Shown here: one piece after another, positions 47,619 to 58,056 of the stretch
Position numbering within the stretch: position 1 is the first letter of the stretch
Layout of the letters: every line of letters begins with the position of its first letter
Origin: Anaeramoeba flamelloides
Lineage: Eukaryota > Metamonada > Anaeramoebidae
Assembly: GCA_027625915.1 (NCBI GenBank)
Contig: JANTQA010000047.1
Location: 13,764,001-13,828,000 of the forward strand
Length of the DNA: 64,000 nt
Direction of reading: 5' to 3'
Position numbers and translations under genes: made by a program
Notes under the pieces: generated by a model
Told to the model about the DNA's origin: nothing
What the model saw: only the letters and a program-made list of their open reading frames with translations
Database searches by the model: none

Positions 47619-47802
47619 GATCAAAGGTTATATTCAACTTTCCAAAACAAGATTTTTCTATATCATCTTGTTTTCCAAATTTTATCATTCCATAAATAAG
47701 CTAAAGTCATTAATTTTTATTTTAGAATAGGGAGCTGTGATGATTTGTTTTAATTCTTGAAAAGTGCTTTTTTTGGGAAATGGAATGAAAATTTTGATCT
47801 TT
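47619..47802. repeat. Short inverted-repeat element, GAAAGCTGAA family, copy 3
   Basis: Left arm AGATCAAAGGTTATATTCAA then CTTTCCAAAA; right arm TTTTTTGGGAAATGGAATGA then AAATTTTGATCT. It lies just after a MITE, as the other two copies do. Confidence 0.6.
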
Positions 47803-48119
47803 TTATTTTTCAATTAACACTTTTGTCATGTTTTTTTTCTTGTTTTTTGATATTTTTCAAAAATGAAACACCAAAATAAAGATCGAAAAGAAACTAGATT
47901 GAAAAAATAAATATATTAAAAAAAAATAATCTGATCCATTTTTTTTTTTCAAAGTTAGTTAATTTTTAGAAATTGATTCTTTCTGAAAAATAGTTGTTTG
48001 ATTAAATTCTCTTGAAAAGTGTCTTCCTTTTTGAAGGTTTTATTATTCATTTTTTATTTTTTCTTTTTTCTTCTTTTGCATTTCAGACCAAATATTTTGA
48101 ATAGGACAATAATTATAAA

Positions 48120-48595
48120 ATATAGTTGGGAAAAAAATACGTAAATGATTTTTAATTGTTATTATTAGTAAAATTTTTGATTAATTTCAATGAAATCCTT
48201 ATAATAAATAACTCAACAATTTTTTTATGAGATTAGTAATAAACCTACCTAAAGTCCATCAAAGTAAGGTGTCTCTAGAATACTCGAGTAATTGTTTGAT
48301 AGCCTAATGTTGATCAACTTTTTTTGAAAAACAATCCAGTTTTATAGAGGTTTACTAGAGTTTGGAAAATGAAAATTTTTCTTCTTGTTTTTTGATTGAT
48401 TGAATGGTGTTTTGAACAAGTATGATTTCACCAATCATCGTTCTAATAAGTGGGGGAGTTATAATTGAAAAAGTTGATTTCATAAAACAGGAATTTGATT
48501 GAAAATAAATGAAATTACACAATAATTTTACTAATATTCACAATTAAAAATCTTCCGGGATTTTTTTCATGTCCTGTATTTTTTTCACTGCTCTA
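48120..48595. mobile_element. Eroded MITE-like element related to the ACCGTT/ACTGTTGAG families
   Basis: Left GGGAAAAAAATACGTAAATG then TTTTTAATTGTTATTATTAG; right, reverse-complemented, GCAGTGAAAAAAATACAGGA then TTTTTAATTGTGAATATTAG. Boundaries approximate. Confidence 0.4.
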
Positions 48596-49977
48596 CTTTA
48601 AAAAATTTAATTTATTTTTTTTGCAATAAGATTTTTAGTTGTTTAATTTCTCTTAAAAATTAATTGACTGTTTCAAGAGGAATTGTCGGAAAAGTTTTGA
48701 GAATTTTGGATAAAAGCATTATTGAAAAGAAAATTTTAATCAAGTCATACAACAATTTTTTATTTAAAAAAAAAAAATTTTCAAGTTATAAAAATTTAAA
48801 CTCTATTATTTTTCTAATAATTGGGTTTGGTATTTTCTCTTCAACAATAAACTTTCTCTGTCTTTGATCAAAGTTTCCTTGAATGAGAAAATAATGAGAA
48901 ATAATTCCAATATTTGACATTTTCCTTCAGTTTCGCCCAAAATGTTGTTGAGAAAAACATCTTAACTTATCTCACTAATCAAAAAAAGAATCAAAAATAC
49001 CTTCCAGTTAATAACACAGGTTATATTTTCCCATAATAAAAAAATTTAACAAACAAGTTTTGTTGTAATATTTCTTTTTTTTTTTTGTTTTTTGCAAATT
49101 CGGTAAAATATCATGTTTTTGATGGTATTAGATCACAGTCGGTAAATAAAATCCAAATTTTCAGGAGTTAAACTTTTTAATAAATTTCATCAAACATTAA
49201 ATTAGAATCCAATGCTTTGTCATAAAAACTTTTTTATAGTTTCTGAATTTACAAAAGAGTGCAAATAGTTTTATTAAAATAATGTCTTGTACAGTCTCCA
49301 ATTTTAAGATCTGTTTCAACATTTAAATGTTGAGTTCTTTCTTTTTTAAAATAGAAAACTTATCAAAAGATTTCATTATTGTAAAGTATTTACTTTTTTA
49401 AAAACCAAAACTTGAATAAAGGTTTCTATTTTACAACGGGGTCTATCTCGAAATTTGGAATCTCTCAAAAATAAATAAAGAGTTGGGAATTAAAAAATGT
49501 GATCATCAAATTTTGTGTTCTTGTTGGGTAAAAATGTTTTAACACAAAAATAACACAATCCATTTAAATCACTCAACTCTTTTTAGAATTTTCATACTCA
49601 CAGTCTAAAAGATTTCACTTTCATGAATTCTTTGATATTTTTTCTAATGCCAAATACAAGAAAGTTTTTAATGTACCCAAAAGGGGTAAAAAAAAAATGA
49701 GTTAGGTCAAGAAAACGTTAGGGATTTATTAGAAATTTATTACAAAGTTTTTTTTTAAATTGAAACAATTTTGGTAGACTTTCAAAAAACCTGAAATTGT
49801 TTTACAATGAAAACCAAAAATCAGAAAGTTATTTCAGTCACAAATTTGTTAAAGTTTGGAGAGGAAAAACTTTTAAAATAGAAAGTTATCGCACTTTGAT
49901 TTGATCCTTACTTTAAATAATTTTAAATAATTTCTAAAAATCCAATTTGTTTTCAATTTTAAAAAGGGACAACAATT
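48596..49977. other. Region upstream of the receptor exon; start exon not found
   Basis: The receptor N-terminus must lie here or further upstream. A frame at 48664-48867 contains a hydrophobic end (SIIFLIIGFGIFSSTINFLC) but I cannot connect it. No other feature. Confidence 0.35.
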
Positions 49978-50447
49978 TTGAATTACTTAGGTGTTATTAG
50001 TCCTTGTTTTTTATCATTTTGTTTTAAAAACCTCTTTTCTCAAAAAATTGCAAAACAAATGTTCGACATTTTTTGGGTTGTGTCTTCGATTAATGTATTA
50101 ATGGGAACAACCTTGTTGTGTATTTTCGTTAAAAGAAGAAAATACCAGCCAATCAAAGTAAACTTCATTTCGCTTTTCTTTTGTTCTTTTTTTGATTGTT
50201 CATTCCTTTTTTTACAAAACTGTACATTTCATCACCAAACTTCAAAGTCAAGATCGATTTCAATAGCGACTTATTATTATCTAATTCTTACAACTGGTGT
50301 GATTATGCTATGCATTTATGGCAGCCCGGCGTATGAAACACCTTCTTGCTTTGGGAAATATTATGTAGAAATAATTGGGCAAGGCACATTTATGTTTCTT
50401 TATTATTCACGAGCTTTTAGATTGTATTATTTATTTCGTTTAAATCG
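49978..50447 (+). CDS. 7TM receptor N-terminal exon (probable part of 7TM-RGS gene)
   Basis: Open frame of a multipass membrane protein with hydrophobic segments FWVVSSINVLMGTTLLCIFV, FISLFFCSFFDCSFLFL, YYYLILTTGVIMLCIYG and IGQGTFMFLYYSRAFRLYYLF. The ending AFRLYYLFRLNR looks like the cytoplasmic end of a receptor helix. A GT donor (GTACAC) directly follows at 50448; the frame remains open to 50523 but the last 25 residues look like intron. No good start codon is visible: the frame opens upstream of the first ATG (KQMFDIFWV), so an earlier exon is likely. The exon ends in phase 2, compatible with an acceptor at 53886-53887 that leads to the RGS-bearing exon. Joining the two is inference from topology and phase. 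Confidence 0.65.
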
Positions 50448-53400
50448 GTACACACTCTCAATTCCCTTTTATCTTTTACAACCTTTGAACACAAGTCATT
50501 TGTTTTGGCTTGATTTTGAGTAAAGATGGTAATCATCAAAAAAAGAGAGTTTTTTTTTTTTTAAAAAAAATTGAATTTAGAGATTAATTCACACAAACAA
50601 AATTGACACACCAAATTAACAATTGTTGGTTGAATTTGTTATACTATTTTACGTTGATAACTCTTTCAAACAAAAACCATAATCAAGGGACGTATTTTGT
50701 TTCAAAAAAATAAACTTAAATTTCCTATTCAATCAAATATACTCTCTTTTTTGAAATGCGATTTTTATTTTAAAATTGTACTTAATTAGAAAATATATAT
50801 TGTTGTGTCCTTTTTAAAATACCAATTTCGCCAGTAAAATTGGTTTCTGTGCATTTATCTCTAAATTCAATTTTGTTTAAAAAAAAAAACTCCATTAATT
50901 TTGATGACTTTCATGTTTACACTTCACTCATATTCTAAAATAAATTAGAAAAAAAAAAGTTTGACAAAAACTTAAACTTTCATTAACCTTTCATCATTAA
51001 TAATAAAATTTATTCACAATATTATCAAAATTCCAGAAATTAAAATTCTAGGCTATTGTATTTATTGCTGTTAGAATAACGAACTTTTTTAAAAGTCTCT
51101 ATTCGAGAAAAAAAGGTGGTTTTTTTCCGTTAAAAAATTCCAAATAAATGGGTGGACGAATATTTGTTTAATTCGGCTTTGAGAGATTTACTTTAATAGA
51201 TAATAACAAATACTTTTGAAAATGCTGAACTAATCTAACAAAACTGAAATAAGAAAAAAAAAAATTATGATAAATATTTTGTGTCCTAGGTTTTTCAGGA
51301 TCCAACAGAATATAGCAAAACCCATAGAGCCTTTACTTTGTCCTTTTATACTCTAAAAAACCTATTGAAAAGTGTTGGTCAAGTGTCGACAATTACAAGG
51401 GCTTTCTTGGAGTTTTCTGTTTTATTCGTTAAGTGTTCTAGGTTTTTTTTGAGTTTTCTCTTTAATTTGTGAAGTTTTCTCGGTTCTAGGTTTTTTTGAG
51501 GTTTTCTATTTTTTTTCTGAGGTGTTCTAGGTTTTTTTTGAGGTTTTTTTGAGTTTTCTATTTATTTGTGGAGATTTTCGTTAGGTTTTTTTTAATTTTG
51601 AAATAAACGGAAAATTTATTAAAATTTTTTGTTTATTTCTAAAGTAAAAAAACCTCAAAAAAAACCTAGAACACTTCGAAATAAAACAGAAAATCTCAAA
51701 AAAACCTAGAACACTTAATAAATAAAACAGAAAAACTCAAGAAAGGTGAACAGCGATTTTCCAGACTTGAAAAGAATTGAGTAAAATCTTTGATTTTTCT
51801 CCATTCTTTTGAATTTTGGAAAACTCAAGAAAACCTAACGGAAAATCAAAAAAAAAAAAAAAAAATATTTTTTCAATTTAAAATTAATAAACAATTTTTT
51901 AATTGTCAAAATAATTGATTTCCCATTTGAAAGATATGTATTAAATTAAAAATCCTATTAAAATATATTATTATAACTACTTTTCTGTGAAAAATTGTTT
52001 TTTTCACAATTTTTTACTATTAAATTTAATTAAAATCTTTCTAGAACTAGAAAAACTGGAAATTCAAAACTTAAATTATTAAATATCATTAAAAATATAT
52101 TTTGATCAAAGATCTTCTATTTACCAATAGTGCTTATTCTAAGTATTGTTATTAAAATGCGAAAAATTAGCAAATATTTAATTTTTTTTTGATAAATATT
52201 TTTTATGATTGTGTTCTTTCAAGCGAAAATATTCTTTATTGAAGATCTTGGCAAACGATCAAAATGAAAATTAAAAGTAACTAAATAAGTAATGAAAATA
52301 TGATCCATAACCCAAATTCTAAAACTTTTAACAAGAACCCATATTCAAATTTAAATTCAAATTCATGGACAATAGTTAGATATTATAATATCAATTAAGA
52401 TATAATCAATTATTGCTGTATGGAAGAAATTCTGTTAATATTCCCCTTTTTATTCTTTTTTCTGGTTTTTAACTGTTTAATTTAAAATCATAAAAATAGA
52501 AATTAGTGATTTTTGTGCAATTAATGTATTTACAATTTCCCATTATTCATCAAGATTGTTGCTTATTTCGTCCATGTTTTGGAAATTGGTTGTGAGCACT
52601 GAACTTTTTTCATTTATTCGGTAATTCACATCAATCTTAGAATTAAAATTATTTGATCAATTTATTTTCCCAACAAAAAACCGATGTTATTCATAAAGAA
52701 CAAAAAAAAAATAAGAATGATGAAAAATTAAGATTTTTTTTTTTAAAGTCACAGAATCCAAATAAAACTCTTATTTTTTTAAAAAAAATAAATCTCAAAG
52801 ATATTCAAACCACCACCCCTTTAAGAATCAAATACAAGAAAAAGGTATTTACACCCTTTGAATTCTATGGTTTATTTGATTTTTGTTATCCCCCCCATAA
52901 AAAAAAAAGAATATTCTGTATATATAAACTTACGAAATCATCATTTATATTTTATTAAAACAAATATAATTTGAAACTTTTCAAAAATATTTGTTTAAAA
53001 AAAAAAGTTTCAAAATTTATATGATTTTTATATTCTCAAACAAATTTCTTAAAGCTTGATAATTCGCCTTTTAAAGATAAAAAATTTATTTTATTGAAAT
53101 TTATTAGTATAATAATTGATATCCTTTAACAATGAGAATTTTTTTTTTTTTTTTAAATCTATGAAAAATCCGTTTCTATTATTCAGATTTTTTTTCCAAG
53201 TATTTGATCTGAAAAACACTGATATAATATTTAATAAGATTCCACATATTTAAATATCAGCCAGTGTTGTGGTGATAATACCACATTCAAAAATATTGTC
53301 TAAAATAAACCTAATTAAAAATAACGAAATTTGAAGTTTTTGAATCTGAACCAATTTTGATATTTACTACAATAAAACCACTCCCTTTTCTAAAAAAAAT

Positions 53401-53887
53401 ACTTGAAAAAAATCATTAACCTTTAATTAAAGTGCTACTTACTTTGGTTTTATTAAGGAACAAAATTAAATACTAACCTAGTATTTTATATTTATTATTT
53501 TTTTTTGATAAAATAACCAATTTACTTGTGTTGTCTTTGATTAATTATTATTTATTTTTATTTTTTTTTCCACTATTTCCATCTAGATGTAAAAAAAAAC
53601 AAACAATGGCTTTATTCTTCTAAACACAAGCTAAAATATTTCAAAAAAAAAAATATTGTGTTATAAAAACTTATGAACACAAATTCACTCTTTAATAAAA
53701 TATTTTTTTTTTTTACCTTTTTTTTATTTATAGTATCATGTTGTAGTTTTACTACTCTCAACAATAATATAAAAAGTTCAAAATGTTTCATTAGATGAAA
53801 ACTAAATTTTTTAATAATTTTATATAACACATTAACCTATCCCAAACTGCTTAACAAAAAATAAAAAAATAAAATAAAAAAAAAAAG
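50448..53887 (+). other. Probable 3.4-kb receptor intron
   Basis: Lies between two halves of a receptor that complement each other. Contains the foldback repeat at 51380-51850 and long A+T-rich noncoding stretches. An open frame at 52653-52958 (KINLKDIQTTTPLRIKYKKK) is unrecognised and probably spurious. The exact acceptor is uncertain (53887, 53894 or 53898). Confidence 0.5.
51380..51850. repeat. Foldback repeat, family FB (copy 2)
   Basis: Multiple inverted segments: GTTAAGTGTTCTAGGTTTTT pairs with AAAAAACCTAGAACACTTAA. At 51760-51825 a 60-bp imperfect palindrome (GAAAAGAATTGAGTAAAATC / CCATTCTTTTGAATTTTGG) is shared with copies at 55.7 and 62.9 kb. Confidence 0.7.
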
Positions 53888-55343
53888 AAACAAGTTAGAA
53901 TCCGCAAAAAGAATTTACTTAGAAATGAAAAGTAACAGTAAAACAGAAAGTTATTCATTCCAAGCAAAAAAACAAGAGACAGTGGGGAGTGTAAGTTATT
54001 CACAATATCATCCAAATTCGAAGAAAGGCAATGAAGATAATATTAGCCTAACACATCTAAGTGATAGCGACAACATCAGCAAGAACATCAGCAAAGGCGA
54101 AAATAACGATAATGATACTGTTGCTGATACATATACTGATAACAACCCCAATGATAACGATTATTACATCAATACTTTAAATTTTAATATAGAACTCCAA
54201 GAAGTTGAGCGAAACTTTTTTCAAAAAAGATCCAGAACCTCTGACAAATTTATTTCCAAAATATCACTGTTTCACTTTACCATTTCTCATATTTACTTAT
54301 TGGTCATCTATTTTTTTGGTGATATCAAATATCTAAAAGACTGTGATATTTCAATAATCAAGTGGAGTGCATTATCAATTTATGTATATGTAAATATTCA
54401 TACTACAATTCTAATAATTTTCGTAATTTTGATTCGAAATATTAAAGATAATTATAAGATAAAAACTGAAATCAATATAACACTAATTTCAATTCTAGTA
54501 TGTTTATTTTTTATTATGTTGCCATTAATGACAGACAAACTTGATTATCAATATAGATGGCCATTGATAATCTTTGGCTTTTGTCAACTTTTAATAACAT
54601 ACGGGTATCCTATATATTGGACATATCGCTTTGAAAATAACAAAAAAATAATTAAGACAAATTCAAGTGAACGCGAGAACAGTTACTACAGAAGATTTAT
54701 TAATATTATTGAAGATCCAGAAAAAGTTAAATATTGGATCGAATATAGCAAAAAAAATTATTCAGTTGAAAATATATTTTTTTATAATACAGTAAAATCC
54801 TTTCAACAATTTGTGGCCAAGTATGATAGCAATAACAAGAAGAAGAAGAATAAGCATAATAAACATCACAGCAACAGTAAAATCTTTAAGCATAAAATGA
54901 AAATGATTAAATCAATTTTACAAAATTTTATTAAAGAAGATTCGCCTTTAGTTATTAATGTGTCGGGTATACTACGGAAACAAACAATAAGAGAGTGCGA
55001 AGAGATTTTGAACCAATATTCTGATAATGAAAATGACAATAATCAGGAAAGAAAAGTCGAAGGGGATATTCCAAACGATCTTTTTCAAGACGCCCTCGAA
55101 GAAATTATTAATTTAATGTACATTGACACGTTCCCCCAATTTGTCCAATCAAAGCTTTTTTACGAAATGGTAATAAAAGTTGACCAACTGAACCCAGATA
55201 GTTTTTTAAATAATAATGTAAAAAATATTATTGACAATTCTCACGTGAAAGGTGGTGATGAACAGGATCATGAAACTGGTAATATGATCATAAAAGAGGA
55301 GAAAAATGGAAAGGATAAAGACCTTGATTTAATTAATATTTAA
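53888..55343 (+). CDS. 7TM receptor C-terminal half with RGS domain
   Basis: Last exon; the first ATG is at 53925, but LESAKRIYLEM is open upstream, supporting a splice acceptor rather than a start. An Asn/Asp/Ser-rich hydrophilic loop (residues 1 to about 85 from the ATG) precedes four transmembrane segments (FTISHIYLLVIYFF, YVYVNIHTTILIIFVILI, ITLISILVCLFFIMLPL, PLIIFGFCQLLITYGYPIYW). A C-terminal RGS domain follows (about residues 250-430): RRFINIIEDPEKVKYWIEYS, VENIFFYNTVKSFQQF, IKEDSPLVINVSG, and LFQDALEEIINLMYIDTFPQF, with a Lys/His-rich insert. RGS domains accelerate GTP hydrolysis on G-alpha. Receptor-RGS fusions are known from plants (AtRGS1) and several protists, where they couple sensing to G-protein shut-off. 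The frame ends in TAA. If spliced to 49978-50447, the protein has seven or eight helices. Confidence 0.85.
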
Positions 55344-56024
55344 AATAAAAATATTGTATTATGTATATTTTTCAGTTTTATTCCAAAAACATTTATTTTA
55401 AAAGAATTAATATATTTTATTTTTATTTTGTTTTTTATTTTATTTTATTATTTGGGAGAAGCTGATTTAACAAAATTAAGTCACCATAGCCACCAGGTTG
55501 TTTTTAATCTTTAAAATGAACAGAAAAATCAAGAAATCTTCGGTTTATTTCCAAAAGTAAAAAAAAGATAGGACACTTTTCGTTGGTTTTTTTTAATTTA
55601 AAAAATTAAAAGAAAATTTTTGAAATTTTCGTTTTATTTCTTAAATTAAGAAAAACTGTAGTTAGCTTGTCCAGAATTCAAAAGAATTGAGTGAAATCTT
55701 TGATTTTTCTCCATTCTTTTAAATTTTTAAAAAAAAATAAAAAAAATCAAGGCATTCGACGACACTTTTTGTTAGGTTTTTTTCAATTTTTGTTTTTATT
55801 AAAAAATCAATAGATTTTCGAAACAAAAAAAAAAAGCAAAAAAAAAAAAAACATATACACCCTAGGGCACTTCCTCAAACAGAAAATTTATATTGGGTAT
55901 TTTTTATATAAGTTATTATGTAGGAAAGATTATAGCTCATAATTTTATCTTTTCTTGAAAAAATTAAATAAATTATTTTTCAATAAAGTTAAAAAATAAG
56001 AGTAAGAAATAAAAATGAGTAGGA
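55344..56024. repeat. 3' flank and foldback repeat, family FB (copy 3 at about 55525-55870)
   Basis: After the stop, AATAAA at 55346 may serve polyadenylation. At 55525-55870 there are FB-type segments (TTCGTTGGTTTTTTTTAATT; CCAGAATTCAAAAGAATTGA then TCTCCATTCTTTTAAATTTT) matching copies 2 and 4, more eroded than copy 1. Confidence 0.55.
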
Positions 56025-56329
56025 TTTATTGGTAAGGGTTAAGTGCTCACGAGCTCTTAATCTGTTAAAGAAAGAGTTTTAGAGTGACTAAATTTATAAC
56101 TCCTAATTCAAAGAGGGGTCAAAATAACCTTTTAATTACAGTCATTCGAAGTATTTTAAACCCAATTTAGTTTTCTGGAAAGAAAAAAGAAGAGAGAGTA
56201 AAAAAAATCGAATCAAAAAGGAAGAAGTGTAAAAAAAAAAAATTAGATATAAAAATAGTAGTAGTATTGAGAGGAGATATGTTTCTGGTGAGTTGAATGG
56301 TTTGCTATTTAGGCTTTAGTTTTAATTCA
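56025..56329 (+). repeat. Dispersed segment shared with 7575-7850
   Basis: Starts TAGGATTTATTGGTAAGGGT and follows the 7.6 kb copy through a purine-rich region. It abuts the 3' side of a minus-strand LINE relic. Confidence 0.5.
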
Positions 56330-57035
56330 TTTTTTCTTATTGCATACCGTTCATATTAGCAGAAAATATTCTATTATGTTGTCGTATATTTCTTTTGTAT
56401 TCATTTTTCAAAACCACTCATCAGTATCCTCTCTGTTAATAATACTAAAGCCAAAATCTTTGACTTTTTTGAGCTCATTTTTTCAGTATTTTCTGTTTTT
56501 TTCATATTTCTCACATTTCCTTATGATGTGTTCTAAATTATCAACTTTTTTAACCGCAGTTCATATTTTGCTTTAAATTCCCAGTTCTCACTTGTATGTG
56601 AATCTACGTAAGTCATTTGAAAAATATTTGAGCTTAAGTAGAGTTTTTGATGATTTCCAGTTCAAATATGGTTGTTTTAATGTGCAGTTTTCCAGAAATT
56701 GAACCATTTTGAAGTATTTTTTCAATTTCCAAAATAAAAGTGAGTAAAAAAAGAATAATTAATAAAAAGTAAAAAACTTTATTTTAAAGATTTTTTGTTC
56801 ATAACAAGAGTATTGATTGTAATTGTGGCGGTTTCTTCAAGGTTGAAAATTTATGATCGCCAGTATACTTTTGTTTTAATAAAGAGATATACAGCCAGTT
56901 TCAAATTAAAGGCTACCATTCAGATTTATCGAATTTTTTCAACACATTTTGATCCTATATCATTTAAAATGAGAACCCAGGATCTTCAAAATATTCTTCA
57001 ATTAGGAACAAAAAAGCATTTTATGTATTTTTTAT
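56330..57035 (-). mobile_element. LINE relic, C-terminal region (minus strand)
   Basis: Reading the minus strand from 57035 to 56330 gives, in one dominant frame with stops, segments typical of a LINE ORF2 C-terminus: NAFLFLIEEYFEDPGFSF, NWLYISLLKQKYTGDHKF, NWKSSKTLLKLKYFSNDLRR, then the zinc-binding type tail VDNLEHIIRKCEKYEKNRKY and MNTKEIYDNIIEYFLLI. LEHII..CEKY matches the common E..eHil..C..y pattern. Reverse-transcriptase core motifs are not seen, so this is a 3' fragment. It differs in sequence from the 8-kb LINE. Confidence 0.6.
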
Positions 57036-57815
57036 AATAAAAAATGAATAAAAAATTTGAGATACATAACACTCAAACACCTGACTAAGAAACATAAAAA
57101 TGAAAAAGAAAAATAACTGAGATTTTCTAACGAAAAAAAAGTCGATCATTTCATACATTTTCAATAAACAAGCATAACTTTAAAAGATCACATTTTCTAT
57201 GATTTTGGATCATTGAATTATATGAATTGTTTGATTTTTTAAATATCAGGTTAATTCCAAATAAAAAAGTTTTAGTTTTCTCGTAATTTTTTTGGTTTTG
57301 ATTCTTTTTGACAATTTAAAAATTCAAGTTTGACACAACCCTTTTAATGATATAGTATTTACTCAATTTGATTTTTGAAAAGAAGATACTCTTACAAACA
57401 CTCAAAACACCTTCTTTATCTTTGTGTGATATTTTTTTTTTTGTTTGTCTTGTTTCTCCCAAAACCTAATTAGTTAGTATCAAGGTAATTTGTACTGAAG
57501 TTTTTTAGGGAAACTTTTTCGAATTTTTAATGTATGGATCATTTGGAAATTAGATTTGGAAAAAATAGTCAGTTTTTATAAAATTTAAAAAAAGAATTTG
57601 CTAGTTGAAAGGAAAAAAATGAACTTTTTGTGGAAATGGGAATTTTGATGGATTCAATCCAATAATAAACCCAACCTCGGGTCTTATTATCTAAATATAT
57701 CCTTGTAGGAAATAACAAATTATTAGTATTCTAAAAAAACCAATTTGCTACATTTTGTCCTTTTAGAACAACTTTTAAAATACTCTTAATTTACTTCCGA
57801 TGACGATCATTAAAA
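57036..57815. other. Intergenic A+T-rich DNA
   Basis: No gene, repeat partner or inverted repeat recognised. Confidence 0.35.
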
Positions 57816-58056
57816 CTAAAATATTCTAGACAAGGTGCCAGGGTTTTCAAAATTGTTCACAAGGGAAATTTTCACAAAAAGCAGATTTTTTCCGATCCCC
57901 ACTTTTTCATTTTTTGAAATAAATGAAATCACAGATAATTTCGGAAAAATTATCCATTCATTTCTTCCTAGATCTAGCTGGATAAATATTTTTGAGATTT
58001 ACCAACCCCTAAATACTGATTGGTACCCAAAGAATAACGATTTTCAATTCAAATAG
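57816..58056 (+). pseudogene. Unrecognised coding-like segment
   Basis: Frame open from 57816 to the stop at 58056, without an ATG at its head. The translation has balanced composition (ILDKVPGFSKLFTREIFTKS; ITDNFGKIIHSFLPRSSW; YQPLNTDWYPKNNDF), with Trp, Pro, Arg and Asp unlike random frames here. It could be a gene fragment, an unlinked exon or part of a mobile element. No family recognised. Confidence 0.3.

Noticed and set aside
56330-57035. TGA read as tryptophan
   Set aside because: The 4215-codon VPS13 and other host genes use TGG for Trp and have no in-frame TGA, so reassignment is not supported; mutation bias in dead LINEs suffices.
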